Shown: positions 1 through 10,450 of the stretch, piece after piece
Layout of the letters: each line of letters starts with the position of its first letter
Numbering within the stretch: position 1 is the first letter of the stretch
Assembly (NCBI GenBank): GCA_031308135.1
Contig: JAHLJT010008446.1
Coordinates: 166,163,631 to 166,227,630, forward strand
Source of the DNA: Acheta domesticus
Taxonomy: Eukaryota > Arthropoda > Insecta > Orthoptera > Gryllidae
Reading direction: 5' to 3'
DNA: 64,000 bases
Translations under genes and position numbers: made by a program
Notes under the pieces: model-generated
Database searches by the model: none
What the model saw: only the letters and a program-made list of their open reading frames with translations
What the model was told of the DNA's origin: nothing

Positions 1-2670
1 AAATCCTCTTCCTGCCGAAATGACATACGGTGAACCCAATTTCCAATCGAATACATTGACATAACAATAAATACACATAAATATTTACCCTTTTGACAAA
101 ACAATTGATCTTCACAAAATTTAAAAATCATTCACACATTCACATTTATTTATATTTCATTCATACTAGTCCCGTTTGGGGATTAAATTCTTTTTGATGG
201 CCATTTTTAAATTATCCTTAAAATTAATGCACAGTCTTGGCCTTGTCATACATTTTATTTTAATAAAGTTTGTCACTTTCCTGGTAGATGTTCCATTTGA
301 CTTCCCTTGGCGTTGTCCCCTGACTGTTGCCAAATGCCTGCGTCCACATCCATATTTAGTGCCATTACCATGTTTAATTCCACTACCATAGCATTTTTAA
401 TCTGGGATCCCAATTTCCACACTCCCGGACTAATATTCACGCACTAATATCACTGTTGAAACATCTCAAACTTCTTATAAAATTTTCTACTTGAATCTGC
501 CAACTCATTTGCGACACGATGCATCCCGTCCAAAAACACAAAACCGTCTGAAACTTATGCATGATACATTACATTTTTTTTCACCGCGCAGTTTGAAAAC
601 AAAAACAGATGTTCTCTTTTTGCCAGAATCTTAATACTTTTTACACCTATTTACAAATGCAATTACATTCTCATACTTTCTTCGTTACAATAAATTGAAA
701 GTAAAAGTAACGAATAATAATATTTATCATTTTCTACTTTTCAAAATTCGAGTCTTGTTGTATATATTAAATGCTTATGTGATCGCACATCACATGTCAA
801 CGCATTCAGTTGTCTTTGACAAATATGGAATGTTTCTTTAATTAAAATGTTAATTATTCCGAAATATATAGACATGTGCGATTGTTTATTTATTGAATAA
901 ATGTTCTCTTTTTATTTATTTATTTCGCAATGGTCTGCAAACGACAGGGTTCGTTATTTTCGATTTTCTTAATATAAATAGCACCATAGCATTGCACACA
1001 TTGCATAACCTTACCATAGCATTTTCGACTGATTTGTTTCTACACTATGCCAGTTCCCTAACATTTTGATTAGTTCATTTAATTACTGGGACGCGTCCGG
1101 GTGGACTGTCACACGTGGTCGCTTGAATACCTAGATACGCCTCTGACACATGGCCAATGGCCATATCCTTTTGTTGAGAAACCACTTCCACACAGTCTAC
1201 GTTGCTTTGATGTCAAATAATAACCTACATGGACAGATACTGAAATAAGATTGTAACGTGTTTATGGGAGGGTGTGACTAAGAAAACGCCGGAGTTTCCA
1301 CGAAGCGATAAACATGGCGATGCGAGTTTTCGACTTTTTGTGTAAATTTCATAAGCATTGAAAGACAAAACTGAGGGTTCTGCAAGGTTCTAATAATACA
1401 AGTTTAAACGATAAAAAAGATACTCCTTACTTCCTTCAAGGTAGACAAAAAAGTTCGCCGAGTTCCCTCGTTGACTTCCCTCTCATTGGCATATAATTAT
1501 TGAACTGCTTGAACTGTTAATCCAGAATACAATCGCTTCTAAAATTATGTCTCATTTACCAATCGAGCTGGCTCGTTTTATTCCCAAGTACTCCAAGTAC
1601 TCGCCTCAAGCACGCATTTTGAAGCTGGCTTCCAGATCAGCTGAACTTCATCTTGAAATTCCTAAATTGTAACCCCTGCTGAAAAAACGGCAAAATGGAT
1701 AAATAATTTCCTCTACCAGCGACAACTCTCCGAATTGACAATACAATCTCAGCAACGGTCTTGCAAAAGGTTGTTGTTGCACCATTTATTTTCAGTTTGC
1801 TCGTATATTATATCCACCATCACTAGTAGGAACTTCGGTACGCTGACGGCTGTACGTTCACTACACAACACTGTTCCATTCTTACGGTTGGATAAGGATC
1901 TCACAAATATAACTGCCTAACTTAAAAAAAACGGCATATCCAACCAAGTCCCACAAAACACAGAGTTTGTCGTTTCCATTTAAGCAATAGTAAAACAATG
2001 GATAATCTAAAACAGGAACAATCTTGATGGAAAATTGATCCCTCGCAACAACTTCCCCAAATACTTGGGAGTGGTAGAATATGCTTCATGGCTAGTTGCC
2101 ATTGAGTAGCGTTCTTGCACGAAGTAGTCTCTTCCTCTGTGCAATTTCATTCGAGAAAAAGGGTATAGCGGCGTGGTGCCGTATCCACGTATCGCACAAG
2201 TGTGCATGCAGGGTGACCCTAGCGCAGAGGCGCAAAGGATGAGCAGTTAGGGTAGCAAAAGCGTTTCGTCGTAGTTCAGGATTCATCAGACAGGCTTTCA
2301 GCCTGTAACGCTACATGGACTTGGGAGTGGTACTGGATAGATCATTGGATAGATCACTCACCTTCCTAGAACGCTTTCTGCGGACATCCGCAAAGCTGAA
2401 TACCCGAACTATTACTTCTTGGAGAGCAACTGTAAGTACTGCGAACATCTAGCCTCAGGTGTATTCTGTCCCTGAATACTGTTCATCAATATGACTTAAC
2501 AGCGTTCATAGCGACAAGGCCGACCTGCAGATGAATAAAAAAATGAGAATGATTCCAGTATAAAATCCACCCCAGCCCATTGGTTGTCGGACCTCAGTAA
2601 CATAAACTCCCCACACCTTAGGAGATAACAGAGGTTAATTCGGGTGTAAAAGAGGAACAACGAACTTCTG
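1..2670. other. AT-rich non-coding stretch, nothing recognised
   Basis: Only short reading frames (71 residues or fewer) without recognisable motifs are present. The stretch probably belongs to an intron or upstream flank of the chitinase gene. I looked for an upstream chitinase exon that would supply the start of the barrel and did not find one. A more GC-balanced patch at about 2090-2330 may be an old transposon fragment but has no diagnostic ends. Confidence 0.4.
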
Positions 2671-2834
2671 TTACATACATGCTGACTTTATCAACATCAG
2701 TCCTCTGGACTCAATGTTACTCTTTAGAAACCTTCGAAATTGGCTCGGCATGAAGGAGCCAATGGCAGGCGAACATTTCGCCTGAATGGAGTTCAAATAA
2801 CGTAAGTGACAAATCCAATAGTTTCCATTTATCA

Positions 2835-3593
2835 TGTATAGTTTTAAAAATAGTAGCTGTTTTAAAAATATCTGGAAAAATTCCGGTGCATAAGGATGCA
2901 TTAAATATGTGAGTTAACGGGTGTATAATGGCAGGCGCACACGTCTTCAACAATCCGGAAATTCGTCTAAATCGGCCAAATATTTAATTTTTAGTTTACC
3001 GATTATTTTGAGAATTTCATAGGAAGAGGTTCCGGAAACGAACATTGTGTCTAAGATTTTTAGGGAAACGTCAGATGTTGAATTTTGTGGCTGAAAACCC
3101 TTTGTGAGATCGACAGCAATTCTCGAAAAGTATTGGTTAAAGAGACTAGCCAGTGTTGCCGGATCGTTCACATCTCTATCGTTATCTTCTACAACAACAT
3201 TCTCTACAAGGTTTCTAGTTGATGTGGTCGTATTTTTTACTATATCCCGCATTGATTTTGTTTTGTTATTTGAGTTCAAAATATCCTGATCGTGTTTCAT
3301 GATTTTAGCCTGCCTTATGACTTTTCTTAACAATGATTTGTATTTTTAAAGTAGAGGAGAAGATCTTGAGATAAGTTATGATGCTTAGAAATGGAAGAAA
3401 CAACTCGTTTGTTTTTACATGATGTTCTAATCCCTTGTGTTATCCAAGAATTGATTTTCCGTGAAATATTTAATTTTCTTTTCTGAAGAGGAAAGCAAGT
3501 GTTAAAATGAAATGAAAGCGTTGAAAAAAACGAATAATATTTATCGTTTGTATCAATAGTATTATAAACCGCGTCCCATGACTCCTGCAGCAA
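2835..3593 (-). pseudogene. LINE reverse transcriptase, N-terminal part, frameshifted
   Basis: Three overlapping frames at 3593-3327, 3333-2947 and 2953-2835 together read as the linker and finger region of a CR1-like reverse transcriptase. The middle piece has the usual pattern in which a 'DPATLASLFNQYFSRIAVDL' phrase precedes the fingers. The last piece has the LKxxAPAIIHPLTHIFNASL phrase that leads into the palm. The YxDD catalytic box and thumb are absent, so no polymerase activity is possible from this copy. Confidence 0.7.
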
Positions 3594-3621
3594 GTAATCA
3601 ATGAATAATTTTATTTTACTT

Positions 3622-4363
3622 TTAGAAAACTCTACTCATACGTGTATTATTTATTGTGTCATTGTTCGCATTTCGTATAATGGTAAGAATTTGTGCATCG
3701 TGGTCACTGTATCCTAAATCTTTTGTTTCAATTTCATGTCGAGTAGTGGTTTTGTTAATTATAATTTGATCGATTGCCTTCTTTGAATTTACTGTGATCC
3801 GTGTAGGTACTTTTATTGTAATATCTAAATTGAAGGAATTAATTAAGTTAAGAAACTGCTCTTTCTCGCAAGTTTCGACCAAAAAATCAATGTTAAAATC
3901 TCCGCATACAACAATGTATTCAAAAGAGCAATTGATGACTTGATTAGTGTTATCTCTAGTTTTTCTAAGAACAAAATGTAATCTGCAGCTCTCTTTGTTG
4001 GAGGCCTGTAGATGCAAAGCAATATCATTTTTAGCATAGGAAGGTGTACAACAGAAATTCCAAACACATTTTCAACGGAATACTCATGAATTCCGTCAAG
4101 GAGATAGAATCAACATTATTTTTAACGTAAATACAAGAACCTCCATATGCAGGACTTTTATGAGATTCTCTTTTTCTACAACAATAGCCTGCGAGGTAAA
4201 AGTTTGGAATTTGGAAAATGCTAAGTTCATTAGGAGATAACCAGTGTTCTGTAAAGCAAAGAACATCCATTTGATTTAAATCGCTCTGTAGAGCTGCCTC
4301 GATAAACTCAGTTTTATTTGAAAGGGATTGAACAATATAGTGCAATATCTTTATTTTTTGCAA
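3622..4363 (-). pseudogene. LINE apurinic-type endonuclease domain, frameshifted
   Basis: The frames 4363-4031 and 4017-3622 join into one endonuclease domain of the exonuclease III/DNase I fold that LINEs use to nick target DNA. Visible motifs include TEHWLSPNE near the start, a frame in between that reads CIYRPP, then VVCGDFNID and GYSDHDAQIL, which match the family's GDFN and SDH blocks. At least two frame changes separate these blocks. It follows ORF1 by about 40 bases, as expected for ORF2. Confidence 0.78.
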
Positions 4364-4405
4364 GTACCTAAACGAATGTTTTTCTGCTGCATCTGACTGT
4401 ACTTG

Positions 4406-5389
4406 CTATATATTTACTCCATTTTTACCTCGAGTGCGTGGTCGAAGGTTGTAATGTGTCCCAGCAGTCACAGGTTGTGGGGAAATAGAGGCGTCATTGG
4501 TAGTGGGAATGGAAGAAACGGGAGTAGTTTCACAGGAAGGGGTAAGAGGGATCAGAATAAGGGTGGAGGGTGGAGAACATAAGGAAGGTGAAAGGGATGG
4601 ATTTTTGGCAGGAGGCTGCGTAGGACTGGAGTTGATGATGTATTGTGCAATCTTTTCACCGACTGCATGTTTTCCAGCAAGGTTCGTGTGGAGACCGTGC
4701 CGGGTGAAGTGTTCAACTGGGAGGAAATTAATTTCAAAAAGTGTTACATTTGTTTTTCTCAGTTGCAGTTTTAGTAGTTGGTTTGCGTGCTTAATGTCGC
4801 TGCATAGTGTTGGTCTGTTGTACCAGAAGGGCAGAGTCGAGACTACAATGTTAGGAATTTGGGCGGCACATTGTAATTTGTTTACATGTTGTTCAGGTGT
4901 AAAGTTACCGCCCAAATTAATGTCATTCTGCCCTCCTATGATAATGACTGTGTCCTGATTGGTCATTGTCTTCGGGTTGGTGTCCAACTCTGCAGTCACG
5001 TCTGCAAACCTCCCGTTAGGTTTAAAAATGGGCGAGACTGAGTAGTTGGGGGGTAACTTCCTACTGAGAATGGAGGAAAGATGGCGACCATGGCTGTCAG
5101 CTAAAATAAGTACCTGTTTTTTAGGCTCAGTAGGAATGGCTTTGTTTTCAAGTGGGCTAGGATGCGAAGCTTTACGTGTTTTGGTTTTGACACGCTTCCT
5201 AGCCTGTTTGCGTTGGTTTGTGCATGTATTTGTCGATGGAAGGGAAGGGTTGTGAGGATCAGGAAGGCGAGGAAAATAATCTAAAACACGAAATCTGTTT
5301 TGAATTGCAAGTGGATGTCGTGTCTGTGTCTTATGTGCAGTCACGGGTGCACGGTTGGGAAAATTCGCGGTGTTCCTACTTGTACCCAA
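4406..5389 (-). CDS. LINE ORF1 protein with SGNH/GDSL-type esterase domain
   Basis: This is an open 327-residue frame. Residues 1-90 are rich in proline and basic residues, with a KQARKRVKTKTRK stretch suited to RNA binding. From residue 93 an SGNH hydrolase-like domain follows: block I is LILADSHGRHL with the candidate nucleophile Ser99, block III is GGQND at 152-156, and the block V histidine lies in RHGLHTNLAGK (His234). The C-terminal third is Pro/Ser/Thr-rich and ends in YNLRPRTRG. ORF1 proteins of CR1-group LINEs are known to carry such an esterase. Whether it is catalytically active is inference. It is the only intact frame of this LINE copy, and the downstream endonuclease is broken. 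Confidence 0.8.
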   Translation of the reverse strand: MGTSRNTANFPNRAPVTAHKTQTRHPLAIQNRFRVLDYFPRLPDPHNPSLPSTNTCTNQRKQARKRVKTKTRKASHPSPLENKAIPTEPKKQVLILADSHGRHLSSILSRKLPPNYSVSPIFKPNGRFADVTAELDTNPKTMTNQDTVIIIGGQNDINLGGNFTPEQHVNKLQCAAQIPNIVVSTLPFWYNRPTLCSDIKHANQLLKLQLRKTNVTLFEINFLPVEHFTRHGLHTNLAGKHAVGEKIAQYIINSSPTQPPAKNPSLSPSLCSPPSTLILIPLTPSCETTPVSSIPTTNDASISPQPVTAGTHYNLRPRTRGKNGVNI

Positions 5390-5540
5390 CCGTCATTCTA
5401 GAGAACGACCTCTTCCAGCCTTCGGATATGTTGATCTAAATTACTGTTTACGTGTATGAAGGCCTTCAGAAGGTCGGCTTTGAGGGTGTAGAGAGTAAAA
5501 AGAGTAGAACGAACAGTAGCCATGTCACGAATGCGTATTA

Positions 5541-6528
5541 ATGTACGTGATACAATTGGAATAAATTCAAGAAAATTCAGATAAGAGCAACAATCACCTA
5601 GCTTAATATTTTAAAAGTGTAAGATTGATGTGTATTCGATAAATTAAAAATTAAGATTCGATACAAGAATGAGAAGGTATGCTAACTACAAAATCTATTG
5701 AAAGCTAGTACTTACGAAATTTGGCAATGTGGTTACGTATTTTTGTTCACTTAAGCTGCAACTGTTTAATACAATGTCGACTATACTTTACCGTAAATAG
5801 ATAAAGATATTAGCTGAAATTTGTCTTCAAAATATTGAATAAGATTTGAAACACAAATTCAAAACTACTCGATACACCGTTCTCGTAACTTTCAAATAAA
5901 CTGAGTAGTCACTCGTCACAAAAATAAAATAAATTTTTCAGTAATTAAGTTAACACAGTGATATAATATCGAAAATAAACTGATCTGTTTATAGATTTTG
6001 AAGCTTATCACCAACTCGTAATTCTTAAGTTCGTTAAGGTTAAGTAATGTTTAAAATTCGTTATCTGTTGGTTCGTCTTGGTTAGAACAAAAAACCAGCC
6101 GAAATTATATTTCCAGCTAACCTGCAACAAGTAATGAAAGCACTTAAACACACAAAGTGCAGTCAGATCGCTAAAAATTGTATATAAATCACAAAAAAAA
6201 TAATCAAGAGCACAACCAGATGCGTCACTCTCAAAAGATGGCGTCAACCAGATTCCACAACCAGATATTCGAGACAAGACTCAAAAATAAGAATATATAA
6301 ATGAGTAGTTAGACCGATTTTAACATATGCAGCAAAAGTGAAACTAAATGAAACAAAATGCATGCAACGTCAGCTAGAAGTGGCAGGAATGCTTGAGTTG
6401 AGGAAAGTTTGAAATTTAATATTTTTGTTTACAGATAAGATGGAAATTATGTATGAAATTATTTACTCTAATGTGTATGTAAAGGTTTTAGAAAATAAGC
6501 ATCATTGTATTTCTTTTATATTTTACAG
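5541..6528. other. Intron sequence, nothing recognised
   Basis: AT-rich sequence ahead of the first visible chitinase exon. It ends in a pyrimidine-rich acceptor (ttatattttacag). No reading frame with a recognisable domain is seen; the longest, about 89 residues on the - strand at 6008-6277, has no motif. Confidence 0.5.
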
Positions 6529-6688
6529 GTGCCTTTCATAAATTCATTCAGCTTCGAAATATTAACAAGAAACTAAAGGTATCTTTGGCCGTTGGTGGTT
6601 GGAACGAAGGATCTTCCAATTATTCAGTTATGGCAGCTAGTCCTGCACGGCGAAAAAATTTCGTTTCTTCTGTAGTGAAAATACTCAG
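6529..6688 (+). CDS. Chitinase (GH18), internal exon encoding the GGW strand
   Basis: This exon has a clean acceptor (tttacag) and donor (gtttgt). Two bases complete a codon begun in an exon outside the window, 52 full codons follow, and the last two bases (AG) are completed by the exon at 38824 to give Arg. The product includes KVSLAVGGWNEGSSNYSVM, the conserved SxGGW strand of family 18 glycoside hydrolases, followed by a helix of the type ASPARRKNFVSSVVKIL. The family hydrolyses beta-1,4 linkages in chitin, usually outside the cell during cuticle or gut-lining turnover. Reading continues directly into [11 protein letters not shown] of the next exon. No frame defect is seen here. The downstream intron is about 32 kb. 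Which insect chitinase group this is cannot be decided from the fragment. Confidence 0.92.
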
Positions 6689-6743
6689 GTTTGTATATAT
6701 CTCAATTTACTTAGTTCGAAAATATCTGTATTTCAACTATAGT

Positions 6744-6964
6744 GCGATTTTTATAAAGCTGCTTCTGAAGGCCCGTCCTCACGATGGAATATATCGCATT
6801 TCGCGTCTTTCCCGGTCGTCTCCCTAATGTCGCATGATCAGTGCAGCTATCGCAGTGCTTGATAGGTCGCGATCATGCGACATCACGGCACGACCGAGAA
6901 AGATGCAGAATGTCATGAAATATTCCATCATGACGGACCTTGAGAAGCAGCTTTATAAAATCGC
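6744..6964. mobile_element. Palindromic MITE / foldback element
   Basis: Two arms of about 90 bases, 6744-6840 and 6872-6964, are near reverse complements of each other. The outer ends read GCGATTTTTATAAAGCTGC and GCAGCTTTATAAAATCGC, and the inner ends meet around a short loop with gatcatgcgacat. It contains no gene. It sits only 56 bases downstream of the chitinase exon's donor site. No convincing target duplication is seen, so the superfamily is left open. Confidence 0.75.
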
Positions 6965-8370
6965 GCTTTGTAGATTAAGTACCGTTCTGGAAACATTGTC
7001 TTTAGCGTGGAAAATGTCTTCGCCCGAGAGATAGATGGCGATGGACAACCCTGCGCCCTGACTGCGCTATATAAGGAGGTTTTTTAAAAGTACGTTCCCT
7101 AGAGTCAACTATTTAGATTAAATTAATTTTACGGGAGAGTGCATAAAATATTTTAACATCGAGTGAGAGGTAAAGCGTTGACTTTCGTGATTCCTGCCCA
7201 TGAAACTGAACTGACAGTGATATTTGTATACTTATAAAGTTTCGTTAATTTTAAATGTGTTGTTATGAGAAGAATGTTAGATCAGCCAATGTATGGCACT
7301 GTATCAAAGTGATGTTCCAGAACTTGAAGAAACCTTGGAGGCATTACATGATGAGTAAATTGCCTAAGAAATACCCGGCCTCTCACTGGCTAAATTCAAG
7401 TCGACAGATTTTGTAGGTAATAGTGTTCAGAAGGCGATTCAATGCAACTTTTGATATATTGCGTTATTATTTTTACTTGGGGCTAATTGATGTATGTATT
7501 CTTTTCCATTTTATCACTTGTATTTTACGATATATTGAGGTAAGTTTTTTTCAAGTGAATCTATACATTTTTTTATCATGAGCGTAAAAAGACTAATCCA
7601 GTTCGTTGAGCATCGCCTGCTTTGAGTTGTTTTGCTTTGTCACTTCTGCCACGTTTTTCGTCAGTTCTTCAATTTCACTCAAAATGATTGAAAAAATATC
7701 AGTATTTTCTGATTTCTCATCGACGTCATTTGCCCTAGTAGTGTTCTGATTGTTACCGGATTTTGTCATCATATTTCTCAAGGGCGAATTTGTGGACGTT
7801 TTATTACCATAACCACCGCCTCTCACCATGATTCACGAGTATATTCACAAAAAATAGCGTTCACAGGTGGCGTAGACCAGGGCCTTTTCACTCCCGTATA
7901 AGATGGAGACCATTACAGTGGCGCGCGCTCCTCTACCACCTTCCGGCAGGAACTAAAATACGAACTGCTGCCAACGATACGTGGAAAAGATGCGTGCGAT
8001 CGCGAGACGCAAGCAGGCGCGTAATGTTACAAAAGTTAGCGTCGATGTTCGCGCTTATTTGAGCGGTTTTTGATATGAATATATCATGAGTAATTGAACA
8101 TTTAAAAGACGCTTTTCGTATTTCTTACAAAGCCAATTTTATGTGCAGTTGTTGGCGAGCCTAACCTGCAGATCTACCGGCGGTACTAGTAGTACCCTCG
8201 AGTTTTGTCTCCGGTTTTAATGGAGAGTTGCAAGGCCCTGGCGTAGACAGCAGCACGATCTGGTAACACTCGTTCGCGATTGCTGTTCTTGTTGACCTTG
8301 ATTTTGTGATCTTCAATAGCTAGCTCACAGACAGGCCGACAGTTCGTTCTAATGATACTCGTGCCCATTA
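6965..8370. other. Intron stretch with a possible LINE ORF1 start at 7593-7829 (-)
   Basis: Most of this stretch is featureless. A 78-residue - strand frame (7829-7593) starts MVRGGGYGNKTSTNSPLRNM and continues with a helical, acidic/leucine pattern (IILSEIEELTKNVAEVTKQ) like the coiled-coil start of some LINE ORF1 proteins. The GC-richer sequence on its upstream side (7830-8330) could be that element's 5' untranslated region. No zinc knuckle or downstream ORF2 is present, so this is only a suggestion. Confidence 0.3.
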
Positions 8371-8610
8371 AGGCGGCTCCACACATTCGCTATTCGGCGA
8401 AAGCGAGCACCCGCTCACCGAATCCCTAGTAGTGTGGATGGGTTGCTTGCTATTTGCCGAATAATGAACATTCGGCGCTAGCCCTAACCGCCGCGTGTCG
8501 GTCTTTTGGACACATCAGAGGGAGCGACCATTCGCCGAACTCATCAGCTGGTCGGGATCGGGCGAGCAGTAGCTCGCTGCTCGGCGAATGCCGAATGTGT
8601 GGAGCCACCA
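8371..8610. mobile_element. Short MITE with CGGCTCCACACATTCG-type ends
   Basis: The left end reads AGGCGGCTCCACACATTCG. The reverse complement of the right end reads TGGTGGCTCCACACATTCG. The inner parts also pair (ATTCGGCGAA against TTCGCCGAGC). The 240-base interior is GC-rich and has no gene. Ends of this kind are typical of PIF/Harbinger-like MITEs. TTA precedes the left end, but a matching copy at the right end has decayed, so the superfamily is an inference. Confidence 0.65.
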
Positions 8611-8626
8611 TCGTCAATTAACTTAA

Positions 8627-10446
8627 CCCTGCAGTAGTGACGCCATATTTTGTAACACGGCCGGTGACGCTGGGTCTGTGAGACCCGCTTAATTTTTCAG
8701 TTATAACTATTTTGTTTTGAAAGATCAGGACACAGTGATACATCTGAAATGGCAAATGACGGGCACTCAGTAACTTTTGTTGATAATATTTTGCCATTTC
8801 CCCAAAAATGAATACTGATTATATTATTTACATTTAAATACAATTTTCCAGGCAGTCATCACACAAAATTTTTGCATGCTCCATGTACGAAAATGTGTAA
8901 TACTTCACACACTAATATTATGTCTTTCTGCCTGTTCGGGACCACAGCAAAGCAGAAATAAATACGTTTATTTCACAAGCAAGGCAGAACAGTTTGAATT
9001 GCGTAATCGGCAGAGCGCGGCCGTTGATCGCTGAGATCACGTATCGCCCTCACATCCGCTGTTCCGCGAATTATCCAACGGACGGGACGCAGCTCGCACG
9101 TGCGCGACTGGCGATCTCGCCCCCCCAGCTCGGTCCGTTGGAGGAGCAACGGACAAAAACCGCCAGATCATTCCAAATCTAGATCAAATGGCAAATGGTA
9201 ATTGGCCATCGCCATCCCCACCTCTGCCGCGCGTGAGAGCCCTTTCCTAACGTCTCTGCCCCAACCGAATTCGGCTTAACCGACTTCGGTAGTCCGCATA
9301 AAGACACCGTGCAAGATAGACGCGTGTGTTCAGGGCCCCGCGCGTAAAGCGTGTAAAGAATGTATAATCGTGCAAATGAGCTGCATACGGCTCGCACATA
9401 AATTGTTTAATCGTGGCAGTGCACGCTTTAATTGTGTCTGTCGCTCTTGCGTGGGTTTGCGCCCGCAATTTTGGTTGAACTATGTAACTCGCCCCTGCTT
9501 CTGGTCGGCGCAAAGTAGCCACGGCGGTCCAAGGTGTCACTACAATAACTACGCTTGGACAGGTGTATTAATGCACCAAGAGAAATTTTCATCTTAATGC
9601 TGTGCTTCTTGTGCATTTACTGTGTGAATACTGTGCATTTACTTATTAAATATTGTTTGTGCTGGAAATTTGCTCGTGTATGCATCCTGCACTCCTGCGC
9701 CAATCCCAAGAGCTGTCAAAGGGTTTCGGGACTACTGTACTTCATCACTACAGTCCATTCATACAGTCCACTCATGAACATTAAGTGAATAGTAGCCCCG
9801 AACACTGCCCTTCTTGGTGCATTTAGCACATCTGGCTCGCATTTCAGCTACTGGTTTTTCCGTGGGTATTGTTGCATTGGCTAGTTTTCTCGCACTGTTT
9901 CTGACCTCTTTGGGAAGACATGATACAGACGCTCTGAGTTGCAATTGATCCATTACCAGTTCATTACTCAATTTTTTCATGAATTGTCGCTTTTTCATAC
10001 TTGAGCTTGTTTGGACAGTCGATGCCATTGAATATATTGCAAAGGAATAACCTACAATGAGTACATAAATAAATAAATAACTCAAAAGAAGAGTTACACC
10101 CTGTGACTGAATGTATAGATAGTACAACTAGATTTTTATTGACAATTCAGTCCCCAAAACGAGAGCAAAAGCACTGTCGAAGAAATTCTGGAGAATAAAT
10201 GACAATCACACGTGTCTACGACCCGGACGCCAATGGTGACGCCGGGTCCGTCAGACCCGACGTAGGAAAAACAAGCTGTCTTAGCCATAATAATTGATAA
10301 GAATATCTGGAGTCGCGATGTAACGGATGAATGGAAGGCGATGAAAAGGTACTGAGAAGCTCAATCACTTATCTGCGAAATTCGATCCTCTACAACCGTA
10401 TCAGGAACCTCATGGGTCTCACAGACCCAGCGTCACCGCTGAAGGG
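8627..10446 (-). mobile_element. piggyBac-like transposon remnant with TTAA target duplications
   Basis: TTAA occurs at 8623-8626 and 10447-10450, directly outside matching ends. The left end reads CCCTGCAGTAGTGACGC and the reverse complement of the right end reads CCCTTCAGCGGTGACGC. Both ends also carry the hairpin-forming word GGGTCTGTGAGACCC (about 8671-8685 on the left, 10414-10428 on the right), and a third version lies near 10232-10246. TTAA with CCYT termini is the hallmark of piggyBac elements. The interior retains only the C-terminal tail of a transposase on the - strand. GC-rich sequence at 9000-9540 may be a further nested insertion. Confidence 0.82.
9759..10028 (-). pseudogene. 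piggyBac transposase C-terminal remnant
   Basis: About 89 residues read on the - strand. The phrase KKRQFMKKLSNELVMDQLQL followed by LPKEVRNSARKLA matches the helical segment at the end of piggyBac transposases. RARCAKCTKKGSVRGYY is what remains of the cysteine-rich C-terminal domain, which normally has several more Cys/His pairs. The catalytic DDD core is missing, so the copy could only move if a transposase were supplied in trans. The flanking TTAA sites and ends at 8627 and 10446 support the assignment. Confidence 0.7.
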
Positions 10447-10450
10447 TTAA

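Larger units (their letters stand above)
2835..5540 (-). mobile_element. CR1-like non-LTR retrotransposon (LINE), decayed, 3' part missing
   Basis: Reading on the - strand gives, in order, an ORF1 with an esterase domain (5389-4406), an apurinic-type endonuclease (4363-3622) and the first part of a reverse transcriptase (3593 to about 2835). The similarity stops in the palm region after a phrase resembling LHIFNASLCTGIFPDIFK, and different sequence follows. LINE copies are normally 5' truncated, so loss of the 3' half points to a later deletion or rearrangement. The endonuclease and reverse transcriptase need several frame changes, so the copy is dead. Two further copies of the same ORF1 occur at about 30.3-32.0 kb and 34.2-35.4 kb. 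The assignment to the CR1 group rests on the esterase ORF1 and on the spacing of the domains. Confidence 0.8.

Noticed and set aside
1..6528. Upstream chitinase exon
   Set aside because: I looked for a segment leading into the GGW strand (for example a CYYxxW motif) and found none in the window.
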